From the NCBI RefSeq assembly GCF_000159015.1, contig NZ_DS999544.1, positions 1-64,000 of the forward strand: DNA of 64,000 nucleotides. Reading direction: 5' to 3'. Source of the DNA: Gleimia coleocanis DSM 15436. Lineage in GTDB: Bacteria > Actinomycetota > Actinomycetes > Actinomycetales > Actinomycetaceae. Both the position numbers and the translations under genes were made by a program. Positions 26,468-36,900 of the stretch are shown here, piece after piece. Numbering within the stretch: the stretch's first letter is position 1; each line of letters starts with the position of its first letter. The notes under the pieces are model-generated. The model ran no database searches. It had not been told where the DNA came from and was given only the letters and a program-made list of their open reading frames with translations.

Positions 26468-28008
26468 CAGTGTGCTTCCTTTCCAAGATCCTTACCTTCT
26501 TCCTGCCACCACTGACGGAAGGTCTTAGCTGGTGGAGCAGGAACATCGTGTGCAGCAGTCCAAATGCTTGCGATAGGCAGTGGAATATGACCAATGCGCT
26601 TAGACTTACCACCCAAGAAACGACCCTTGGTAGCAGCCTTACCAGCCAACTCCATATTCTTACCGGAGCTCATCACCACGGAAGCAGCCTTCATGGAAAC
26701 ATCCCACAGGTTTGGAATGCCACCACGGTTAGCGTCCTGGTAAGCACGACGACGGTCCACGATAATACCTGGCAGGTCAATGTGAGCAGGGCAGGCATCT
26801 GCACAAGCATTACACAGAGAACATGCGAATGGTAGGGTGGAATCTGGGTCGTGGTGGTCAGTTGCTTCCTTCAGCTGAGGAGTCAAACAGATACCGATTG
26901 GACCTGGGTAAACAGAGTTGTAAGCGTGGCCACCGACCTGTTCGTAAACAGGACAGATGTTCAAGCAAGCACCACAGCGGATACAGGACAGAGCTTCGTG
27001 ACCAACTGGGTCAGCCAAAACCTTAGTACGGCCGTTATCCAGCAAAATCAAGTGGAATTCCTGTGGGCCGTCACCAGGGGTAACACCAGTCCAGCCAGAA
27101 GTGTATGGGTTCATACGTTCACCAGTTGCGGAACGACCCAGCAACTGTGCGAAGACTTCCAAATCTTGGTAGGTAGGAATCAGCTTTTCGATACCCATGA
27201 TGGTAATCAGAGTCTGAGGCAGGGTCAGACACATACGACCATTACCTTCAGATTCGTAAACATACAGGGTACCGGATTCAGCTACCGCCATGTTTGCACC
27301 GGAAATAGCTACTGGAGAAGTCAGGAACTTCTTACGCAGGTGGGCGCGAGCAGCCATGGTGAGGGTACGTGGTTCAGTAGTCAGGTTCTCTGGTACTGAA
27401 GGCATCTTAGCCTGGAAAATAGCACGAACTTCGGCGCGGTTACGGTGCAGTGCAGGAACCACGATGTGGGAAGGCATATCTTCACCGAGCTGAACAATAA
27501 GTTCTGCCAAGTCAGTTTCCCACAGGGAGATACCGCGCTTCAGCAGGTATTCGTTCAAGTTGATTTCCTGGGTAACCATAGATTTAACCTTAACGGCTTC
27601 GTCTACGCCCTTTTCAACTAGCAGTTCGTGAACGATTTCACAGGCTTCCTTAGCGTCGCGAGCCCAGTGGACAATACCACCACGTTCGGTGATGTTCTTT
27701 TCCAGCTGTTCCAGCAACTCTGGCATATTTGCCTGCACCTTCTGCTTAATTGCAGAAGCAGATTCACGCAGGTTCTCCCAGTCTGGCATTTCCGCTACAC
27801 GCAGTGCGCGCTTGTTACGAATCGCAGTGGTTGCACGGCGAATGTTACGACGCAACTGAGTCTTAGGAAGCTGTTCACGAGCAGACTCAGTGAAGAACTT
27901 ACCCCAACGCAATGGATCTTCTGGGATTTCTGCGCCAGGAGACCAGCCCAGTTCAGCTTCAGTGCGAACTGGCTTGGATGCAGACTTTGCAAAAGGATTC
28001 TTTAGCAT
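26467..28008 (-). CDS. lutB: Lactate utilization iron-sulfur protein B
   Basis: Central electron-transfer subunit of LutABC. The 513 residues contain an N-terminal LUD domain (about 60-300), then two 4Fe-4S clusters in SCIRCGACLNICP and CSLCNACADACP, and a C-terminal DUF3390-type region, the standard LutB order and length. The stop and start codons overlap those of LutC and LutA by one base each, so the three subunits are coupled. Acts at the cytoplasmic side, passing electrons to the quinone pool (family knowledge). Confidence 0.94.
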   Translation of the reverse strand: MLKNPFAKSASKPVRTEAELGWSPGAEIPEDPLRWGKFFTESAREQLPKTQLRRNIRRATTAIRNKRALRVAEMPDWENLRESASAIKQKVQANMPELLEQLEKNITERGGIVHWARDAKEACEIVHELLVEKGVDEAVKVKSMVTQEINLNEYLLKRGISLWETDLAELIVQLGEDMPSHIVVPALHRNRAEVRAIFQAKMPSVPENLTTEPRTLTMAARAHLRKKFLTSPVAISGANMAVAESGTLYVYESEGNGRMCLTLPQTLITIMGIEKLIPTYQDLEVFAQLLGRSATGERMNPYTSGWTGVTPGDGPQEFHLILLDNGRTKVLADPVGHEALSCIRCGACLNICPVYEQVGGHAYNSVYPGPIGICLTPQLKEATDHHDPDSTLPFACSLCNACADACPAHIDLPGIIVDRRRAYQDANRGGIPNLWDVSMKAASVVMSSGKNMELAGKAATKGRFLGGKSKRIGHIPLPIASIWTAAHDVPAPPAKTFRQWWQEEGKDLGKEAH

Positions 28009-28796
28009 TAGGCACCTACCTTAGTAGTGTGTTCTGGTGGGAACCATGGGTCGTCCTGGGTTGGAGCCAGCACTTCAGCGAGGTGCATGACGCGAACGCC
28101 GGAACGGTTACGGGACAGGCCGCCACCAATGTGCATCAAACAAGAGTAATCGCCAGCAACTAGGATTTCAGCCTTGGTAGAGATTACGTTAGCCATCTTC
28201 TGAGCCAGCATTGCGGTGGAAACATCTGGGTTCTTCAAAGAGAAGGTACCACCGAAGCCGCAGCAGGATTCTTCTTCAGGGAGTTCTACGAAGTCGATAC
28301 CGCCAACGTTCTTCAGTAGACGGTAAGGAGCGTCGCCCACCTTAGCAATACGCATGGAGTGGCAGGTTGGGTGGTAGGTTACGCGGTGTGGGAAATATGC
28401 GCCCACATCGTCGGTGCCCAGCACGTTAACCAGGAACTCAGAGAGTTCGTAGGTCTTAGCAGCGATTTCCTTAGCGCGACGAGCCAGTGGTTCGTTGCCT
28501 TCATGCTTAGCAACGATTTCCTGCTGGTGGCGCAGGGAGCCGGTGCAAGAACCGGATGGAACAACGATTGCATCCCATTCGCCATCCAGAACTGGTTCGA
28601 AAGTACGTACGTGGTTTTCGATCAGCGGCATTGCTTCTGGGTAGTAACCGGTGTTGATGTGCATCTGCCCACAGCATCCTTGCTGTTCTGGGAAGACTAC
28701 TTCATGGCCGAGGCGACGCAGCAAGTGTACGGTTGCCTGCGGAGCCTGTGGAAACATGACGTCGGAGATACACGTTGCGAAAAGTGCGATTTTCAC
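28008..28796 (-). CDS. lutA: Lactate utilization protein A (CCG-domain Fe-S oxidoreductase)
   Basis: First Lut subunit, 262 residues, with two cysteine-rich CCG domains: QGCCGQMHINTG in the first and EESCCGFGGTFSLK in the second, which bind a non-cubane or 4Fe-4S cluster as in GlcF/HdrB. GGAAAACG stands upstream of the ATG at 28796. An 88-base gap with a word-A hairpin separates it from the lactate permease. Lactate is the natural substrate by operon context. Confidence 0.92.
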   Translation of the reverse strand: MKIALFATCISDVMFPQAPQATVHLLRRLGHEVVFPEQQGCCGQMHINTGYYPEAMPLIENHVRTFEPVLDGEWDAIVVPSGSCTGSLRHQQEIVAKHEGNEPLARRAKEIAAKTYELSEFLVNVLGTDDVGAYFPHRVTYHPTCHSMRIAKVGDAPYRLLKNVGGIDFVELPEEESCCGFGGTFSLKNPDVSTAMLAQKMANVISTKAEILVAGDYSCLMHIGGGLSRNRSGVRVMHLAEVLAPTQDDPWFPPEHTTKVGA

Positions 28797-28840
28797 GAGT
28801 CGTTTTCCTTTCTGTTTGTTTTGGGTTTAGAGGAATATGA

Positions 28841-28878
28841 CCGAGGGCGGATTGTGAAGGTTTCCGCACCGCCCTCGG
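28841..28878 (-). terminator. Inverted pair of word A between lactate permease and LutA
   Basis: CCGAGGGCGG (28841-28850) and CCGCCCTCGG (28869-28878) form a perfect stem, with GTGAAGG..CCGCAC-like inner pairing. It lies inside the presumed operon, so it may give partial termination and lower LutABC relative to the permease. Confidence 0.6.
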
Positions 28879-28884
28879 GAAAAA

Positions 28885-30522
28885 TCAGGACAGGGTAGAG
28901 GTCAGGCCCACAATCAGACACAGAACTACCAGCAGAGCAGCGGAGATTGGAGCTGCCTTGCGCAACAGTTCAGGTTCAGCGCCTTCCTTGCCGATAGCGC
29001 CGGAAGCGATAGCCAAGTTCTGAGGGGAAACGATCTTACCGATACCGCCACCAATAGCGTTAGCGCCAACCAGCAGGTTAGGGTCAGCACCAATCTGCAT
29101 AGCCGCAGTGTTCTGCAGGCCAGCGAACAGTGCGCCAGCGGAAGTTGCCGAACCGGTAACCGCAGTACCAATCCAACCCAGAACTGGGGAGATGAAGACG
29201 AATGCGGTACCCGCGCCAGCCATCCACAGGCCGATTGCGCCAGTCTGGCCGGACAGGTTCATTACGAATGCCAGTGCCATGATGGTGGAAATCGTCAGGA
29301 TTGCGATACGCAGGTTGTAGATAGTGGTTGGCAGCAGCTTCATACCTTGACCGAAGGAGAATGGGTACTTGCCACCGGAAGAAGTTGCTCCGTAAACAAT
29401 GGAAACGATGATGGCAGTGAGAATAATCAGAGTGCCAGGAGAATTCAGGGTGGACAGGGTGAAGGTGGTTGCCTTAACTGGTTCGCCTGCGGCAGTCAGC
29501 AGGTTGCCGTCCAAGCCTGGCCAGCCGAACTTGTAGTCAGTGGACTTCAGCAGAGCTGGGAGGTCAACACCAATCTTCCACAGCTTGGCGACACCGAAGA
29601 CGATAACCACCAGCCAGTAAGGCATCAGACCTAAAGCTGCGCGAGAAGCGGTGAGGCCCTCAGCCTTGTCAGCCTTAACGTCGTCTGGGGTAGTTGGGGT
29701 CCAGAACTGCATGAGGATGGCGATGGAAGCCAAGCCCAGCAGGGAAGCGATAACGGCAGTGAGTTCGTAGGTGAAGAAGTTAGTTACCCAGTAGTGAGAA
29801 CCAGCGGTTACTGCACCAACCAGCAGAGCTGCTGGCCACAGCTGCTTCAGACCACGCATGCCGTCAGCAATAACCAGCAGAATCATTGGCACGAAAGCCG
29901 CAATGAATGGGGTAATGTGACCCATCTGAGCTGCTACGGTAGCTGGTTCCAAACCAACGGAGGTTGCTGGGGTGGTAACTGGGATAGCGATTGCACCGAA
30001 GCCCACGTTGATGGCGTTACCAACGATGGTGAGGATAGCTGCCTTGATAGGGTCGAAGCCGACGGTAACCAAGATAGCTGCCACGATAGCAACCGGAGCA
30101 CCGAAGCCAGCCAGACCTTCCAGCAGACCACAGAAGGAGAAGCCGATCAGCAGTGCCAGAACACGCTGGTCGCCTTTACCAACTAGGTTGAATGCCATAC
30201 GAACGTCTGCGGAACGACCGGAGCGTTCAGTCAGGTTGTAGAGCCAAACTGCGGCGATGATGATGTAGAGGATAGGCATCAGACCCAGGGCGATACCTTC
30301 GGTACCTGCCAGCAGAGCGTAGGTTACTGGCATCTTGAAACCAAGAACAGCTACCAGCAGGGAAACACCCAGGGAGATGATTGCACACCAGTGGGTCTTA
30401 ACGCCGAATGCGCCTAGCAGTACGAAGAAAACTAGGAGAGGCAACAGACCCGCCATGGCGGAGAGGAAAAGGGAGCCACCGAGCAGGTGGCTACCTGCCG
30501 TAAACGTCATTGTTGCTAGCAA
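28885..30522 (-). CDS. lctP: L-lactate permease (LctP family)
   Basis: Secondary transporter that imports lactate with protons. The roughly 545-residue protein has about 13 membrane helices and family motifs GFSFCGLLEGLAGFGAP, GNAINVGFGAIAIPVTTP and VLGWIGTAVTGSATSAGALFAGLQ (quoted in part). Start is uncertain: the open frame extends to a GTG at 30555, but AAAGGAAG lies four bases before a TTG at 30522, and an ATG exists at 30510; LctP proteins begin close to the first helix, so 30522 or 30510 is preferred. It leads the lactate operon. Confidence 0.9.
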   Translation of the reverse strand: MLATMTFTAGSHLLGGSLFLSAMAGLLPLLVFFVLLGAFGVKTHWCAIISLGVSLLVAVLGFKMPVTYALLAGTEGIALGLMPILYIIIAAVWLYNLTERSGRSADVRMAFNLVGKGDQRVLALLIGFSFCGLLEGLAGFGAPVAIVAAILVTVGFDPIKAAILTIVGNAINVGFGAIAIPVTTPATSVGLEPATVAAQMGHITPFIAAFVPMILLVIADGMRGLKQLWPAALLVGAVTAGSHYWVTNFFTYELTAVIASLLGLASIAILMQFWTPTTPDDVKADKAEGLTASRAALGLMPYWLVVIVFGVAKLWKIGVDLPALLKSTDYKFGWPGLDGNLLTAAGEPVKATTFTLSTLNSPGTLIILTAIIVSIVYGATSSGGKYPFSFGQGMKLLPTTIYNLRIAILTISTIMALAFVMNLSGQTGAIGLWMAGAGTAFVFISPVLGWIGTAVTGSATSAGALFAGLQNTAAMQIGADPNLLVGANAIGGGIGKIVSPQNLAIASGAIGKEGAEPELLRKAAPISAALLVVLCLIVGLTSTLS

Positions 30523-30736
30523 GATACTTCCTTTTATATACGATTTTTTACTCACTCTTCTGCCGTTAAATGCAGGGAAAGTGATTTTGGATGGCTAAAA
30601 ACTACCAGAGAGTCCAAATTTTGTAGAGCATGCCAGTGTTTGCAAGGAAAAGTAGGTGCCTAGCGTCTGGGTTTTTATGCACACGGCTGTTTTCTAAATG
30701 AACGGATGTAAAAAAATAGGATGAAAGCACTAGAAG

Positions 30737-30780
30737 AAAACGGGACCCTAGACCCGTTTTTAACCGAAGCGTAACTCGCT
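30737..30780. terminator. Orphan terminator and word B between divergent genes
   Basis: The 464-base gap 30523-30986 holds no gene. AAAACGGG (30737-30744) pairs with CCCGTTTT (30753-30760), followed on the + strand by a fifth T, and a word-B copy (GAAGCGTAACTCGCT) follows at 30766-30780. A terminator between two divergent genes has no obvious transcript to end, so it may belong to an unrecognised small RNA or stop antisense transcription. The rest carries the two promoters. Confidence 0.45.
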
Positions 30781-30986
30781 GAGGTCGCGAAAAAACCCGA
30801 AGAAACAACTTAAAAACCCCAAAAACTTTTCAGTAACTGCAGTAAAAACTCGACTCAAAAAGTGGCTTTCAGAAAAGAAGATAACGATTCGATTAAACCC
30901 CTCCCAAGAACTAGTGACGCGGGCTATACTCAATCGAATTTTCGTTTAGATTTTCCCCTCGATGATGATCGGAAAGTTAGGTCACG

Positions 30987-33900
30987 ATGAAAAATAAAAC
31001 CACCCCACCTGCACCCCTGGGACGCCGACTCGGCGGAGCCACCCTGGCAGGTTTAATCACCCTCACACTCAGCGTAACCCCCGGAATTACGCCAGTTCAC
31101 GCAGCTGGAAACGCTGCCTTCCTGGTCGGAGACTTCCAGCAAGAATTCGGCTGCTCCAAAGACTGGGACCCAGCTTGTACCAACACCCGAATGCAAGCAA
31201 ATGCAACGAAACACCAGCTGGAAGTAAATGTCCCTGCAGGTAAATGGAACTTTAAGGTAGCACTCAACGGCACCTGGGATAAGAGCTTCGGAAACGAAGG
31301 CAAAGACATCCCCCTGGTCCTCAAAGCAGACACGAAGATTCTCTTCACCCTGGATGAAGGCACCGGCAAAGTCGGTATCCAACTACCAGACCTCGGCGGA
31401 GCCTACGATGAAGCAACCGACCAAGTACTAATCCAGAAACCCGCCACCCACAACGGCGCCGGACAACAGTTCTACTTCGTCCTCACCGACCGCTTCAACG
31501 ACTCTGACAAAGACAACAACCAAGGTGGTTTAACCGGAACGAAGCTGGAACACGGCTACGACCCAACCGACAAAGCCTTCTACCACGGCGGCGATATTAA
31601 AGGCATCACCGAAAAACTCGACTACCTACAAAACCTGGGCATCACCGCTGTATGGCTGTCTCCATCCCTGAAGAACAAGCCAGTACAAGGTGAAGGCGAC
31701 CAGGCAACCGCAGGCTACCACGGCTACTGGATTACCGACTTTGAACAAATCGACCCACACCTGGGCACTAACGAAGACCTGAAAGCACTCATTGACGCAG
31801 CCCACGCACGCGGCATGAAAGTCTACTTCGACATCATCGTTAACCACACGGCAGACATGGTGGACTATAAGGAAGGCAACCGGACCTACCGCCCTCTGGA
31901 AAACTACCCGTATAAGGATGCTAACGGAACCCCCATCGACCTGGCTAAACTAGCTGGAAAACCAAAGTCGCAGTGGCCAACCCTGGACGTCAATAAATCC
32001 TTCCCATACACCCCAAAGTGGATTAAGGAAAGCGAAAAAGACACCCTTAAACCAGCTTGGTTAAATGACCTCACCCTTTACCACCACCGCGGTGATAACC
32101 TCTGGAAAGGCGAATCCGTAACCTACGGTGACTTTGCCAGCCTCGATGACTTAATGACCGAACACCCAGACGTCGTTAAAGGCATGGTAGATATCTACAA
32201 GAAGTGGGTAGACACCGGCCTGGACGGTTTCCGCATCGACACTGTTAAACACGTGAATAAAGAATTCTGGGTGGAATGGTCGAAGCAAATCAACGACTAC
32301 GCCCAGGCAAAGGGGAAGTCAGATTTCTTCACTTTCGGTGAAGTATATGACGCTGACGCAGGTCTGCTGGCCCCATATTTACGTGAAACCGACATGAGTG
32401 CCGTTTTGGACTTCGACTTCCAAGCAAAAGCTCGTGAGTGGGTAAATGGAGCTGACTTTAGTGGCAGAAATCTTTCCGCCATGTACCGCGCCGATGACCT
32501 TTACACTACCCCAACCTCTAACGCGGGATTCCTGCCAACCTTCCTTGGCAACCACGACATGGGGCGTATCGGCTACTTCGTAGGTGCCGGTAAGGACGCG
32601 AACGCCGGAGCGAAAGCCCAGCTCGCGCACTCCCTCATGTACCTGACCCGCGGCCAGCCAGTTGTCTACTATGGTGACGAACAAGGCTTCGCAGGTGAAG
32701 GCGGCGATAAGGACAGTCGCCAAGACATGTTCGCTACACAAACTGCGGACTTCCTAGGTGAAGTTAAGGTAGATGGCAAACAGATTGCCGCCACCGACCA
32801 GTTTGATGAAAACTCCTACATGTACCGTCACATTGCCGAACTTGGTAAGCTCCGCGCCGCCCACCCAGGGTTACGAAATGGTGCGCAGCTGGAACGTTGG
32901 AATGAAACCAGCACGGGCGTTTACGCATTTTCTCGCGTGGACCGTGACCAGAAAGTCGAATACCTGGTTGCGCTTAACAACGCGGGCGAAGCACGTACTA
33001 TTACCCCGTTTGCATTAACAGGTGACGCACAGTTCAACAAGATTTATTCTTCTTCCGAGGGCGTTGCACCAACTGTCAACTCTCGCAATGACGGTCAAGT
33101 TTCCCTCACCATTCCCGCCTACGGGGCAGTGGTCTACCAGGCAACTAAGCCAATCACAGCAGGTGAACTACCAGAAATTAAGGTAACGCCAAATGGTGGG
33201 AAACTAACTGGAACCGCTGAAATTACCGCCAATACTCCAGGCACTCACTGGAGCGAAACCTCTTTCGCAGTACGCGAACTGGGAACTTCCGAATGGGAAC
33301 ACCTGGGCGTAGACACCGGCGACAATGCACGCGTATTCCACGATATTCCAGCCTCCTACCCAGCCGGTACAGTGCTGGAATACCGGGCAGTAACCGTTGA
33401 CGCTGCCGGAAAGAAGGTCGCAGACTCCGGGTTCGGCGTAGTTGGCGTTGATCTTTCTTCAGAAGTAGATCCAAACGCATTAGACAACAACTTCGTAACC
33501 CTCCCAGGTACCTTCAACTCTGAACTAGGCTGTACTGGTGGAGCCTCCGGCGACTGGGACCCAGCCTGCCGCGCCATCCAAATGGATAAAGACCCAGTCT
33601 CTGGCTGGTATGTAAAAGAACTAGAAATCCCAGTAGGCGACCACCAATACAAGATCGCCCTCGCTGGAACCTGGAAAGAAAACTACGGTGTCGGTGGCTT
33701 AAATGGAGATAACTCTAAGTTCACCGTGACCGGCAGCCCACAAAAAGTGAAGTTCTACTTCGATCCAAAGACCAAGTACTTCTTCAACAACCTGCAACAC
33801 CCAGAATTCACGATTCCAGGTAACTTCGGGGACGCCCTCGGCTGTGGAAACTGGAAACCAGAATGTTTAGTCACCCTCATGCGGAAGGAAGCAGACGGCA

Positions 33901-36900
33901 CCTACGTATTTGAAACCGACAAGATTCCAGCTGGTGACTACCAGTTCAAGATCGCAGACAACCTTGACTGGAATGGCACCAACTACGGTGACCCACACGG
34001 TCCAGACGGAAACCGATTCGTCCGCGTCGAACCAAATAAGACCGTGCGCATCACCTTCAAAGACGGCGTCATCAACGTCGAACAGGTAAATAAAGTCCTG
34101 CTCGGCGAAAAAGAAGCCCGCGCACAATGGATTGACGCAGACACCTTCGCAATCACCTACAACCAGCTAGACGGACGCAGCCTCGTTGACGTAGAAGCAA
34201 CCCTGCTCATTAACGACGCAGGCGGCATTAACGTAGTCGGCTCACAGCCACAACACACCACTAAAACGGTGAAGCTAGAGCCAAGCGCCCTCGATAATGC
34301 CCAAGCCCAAAAATGGCCACACCTGCGCGGCCACGCCATCTACCGCATCCCAGCCGGAACGGAACTTGACCGCGCCACCGTTCTGCGTGGCTCCCTCAAA
34401 GTCCTCACCAGCGCCGGAGGCGAAGCCATTGGCCTCACCCGCGTGCAAATCCCCGGCGTACTGGACACCCTCTACGCCAACGCCGCAAAACCAGAACACC
34501 TAGGTGTCTCTTGGAACGGAGAAAACCCAACGCTGAAACTCTGGGCACCCACCGCTAAAAACGTGAAACTTCAGCTGTGGGACAACGAAGCCGGCACCGG
34601 AAACCCAACTGAACTGGCCATGACCCGCGCAGATGCCACCGGCATCTGGGAAGTCACCGGCCAGGCAGACTGGAAGAACCGCGCCTACAAGTACGCCGTG
34701 GAAGTATTTGTACCAAACCTCGACCGCGTCGAAATGAACTACACCACTGACCCATACTCAACCGGTCTCACCCCAGGATCCACCCACTCGGTAATCCTCA
34801 ACCTCCAAGACCCAGAGTTAAAACCAGCCGGCTGGGATAGCCTCCGCATCCCAGAAGTACCACGAGCAGTAGACCAAACCATCTACGAACTCCACGTGCG
34901 CGACTTCTCAATCACCGACAAGTCCGTACCAGAAAAGTTTCGCGGTACCTACAAGGCATTCACCGTAAAGAACTCCAACGGCATGCAACACCTGCAGCGC
35001 CTGGCGGACGCTGGAATTAACAGCATCCACCTGCTGCCAACCTTTGACATTGCCACCATCCCAGAACCACGCGAAACGCAGAGTATCCCACAGATTACAA
35101 AGCCAATCGCTGACCCGGCTTCCGAACAGCCACAGGCAGCAGTCGCCGCCGTAGCCGGAGAAGACGGGTTCAACTGGGGCTACGACCCATACCACTACCA
35201 GGCACCAGAAGGCTCCTACGCAGTCGATCCAAGCGCTCGCGGACGAGTCCTCGAATACCGTGAAATGGTAGCTGCCCTGGCAAACACTGGGGACAACGGT
35301 TTGCGACTCGTTGCCGACCAAGTCTTTAACCACCTGGCAGAATCAGGTCAAAGTGCGAAAGCCGTCTTTGACAAGGTCGTACCAGGCTACTACCACCGTC
35401 TCAACAATGACGGGCGCGTAGAAACCTCCACCTGCTGTGAAAACCTGGCAACCGAACACGCCATGATGGAAAAAGTCATGGTAGACACCGTGAAAATGTG
35501 GGCGCGAGACTACAAGGTCAGTGGCTTCCGTTTTGACCTGATGGGCCACCACTCCGCCGACAATATGAAAGCCATTAAGGCTGGATTAGCTGAACTCACC
35601 CTAGAAAAGGACGGCATCAACGGTGCCAACATCCACATGTACGGTGAAGGTTGGAACTTCGGTGAAATCGCTGACAATGCTCGTTTCATTCAGGCAACCC
35701 AAGGACAGTTGGATGGCACCGATATTGGTACCTTCAACGACCGCCTGCGTGACGGTGTCATGGGTGGACACCACAACGGTTTTGACACCAGCCAGGGTTT
35801 TGGCTCCGGACAGTTCACCAACCCGAACCCAGACGGAGGCAACAACGCTGACTACTGGGCACTCTCACGCAATGCTGACCTGGTCCGCCTTGGTATGGCC
35901 GGCAATCTGCGTGAATACGGTTGGGAAACTACTGACGGCTACCGTACCGGCAAGGACATTAAACAGGGCGGTAGGGCGGCAGGTTACGCGTTGGAGCCAG
36001 GAGAAAACGTCAACTACATTGACGCTCACGACAACTCCACGCTGTACGACCTGGCTGTTGCAAAACTCCCAGTCAACACCAGCATGGCAGACCGCGTCCG
36101 CTACAATACCCTGCAGTTAGCCACCGTTACCCTGGGACAGTCTCCATCCTTCTGGCATGGGGGTACTGACCTGCTGCGTTCCAAGTCGCTGGACCGCGAC
36201 TCCTACAACGCGGGTGACCACTTCAACGCTATTGACTGGGGACGCCAAAAACACAACTTTGGTGTGGGCCTACCTTCCTACGAGAAGAATGAAAAGGATA
36301 ACCACAACTGGAACAAGATGCGACCACTGCTGCGTAACACCGCACTAAAAGCATCCCCAGCTGACTTGGATAAATCCCACTTCATGGCACTAGACCTGCT
36401 GAAGCTTCGTAAGAATACTGAGCTGATGCGCTTGGGAAGCACCGAACTCATCAAAGAAAAAGTTAAGTTCCCTAACCAGGGTGCTCACTTCTACGGTGGC
36501 ATGATTGCCATGCACATTGATGACACCGTAGGTAAAGACGTGGATAAGAAACTTGACCACGTACTGGTAGTCATTAACGCTGACACTAAGACCGCCTCCT
36601 GGTCTTTCGAAAACCTGCGGGGCATTGAGTTCAAACTCAATGACATTCAAAAGAACTCCACCGCAGATGAACGCGTTAAGGAAACTAAGTGGGAAGCTGA
36701 ATCCGGTAAAGTCACTATCCCAGCACTTACCGTCGCTGTGCTTTACGCAGAGCAAAAGACCATGGCTGAGAAACATCAGCCAGTCTACGCAGACCAAAGC
36801 GTAACACGCGGAGTCTACCCAGAAACCCTGGGAAACACTGAAATCCCAGCCGGAACCGTGACTAAAGCAGGTGCAGCTGGACAAGCTCCAAGCGCTGCAG

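Noticed and set aside
28885-30555. Lactate permease start at GTG 30555
   Set aside because: The ribosome-binding site AAAGGAAG lies inside this extension and fits the TTG at 30522; the extra residues (SKKSYIKGS) are unlike the family start, although this is not conclusive.
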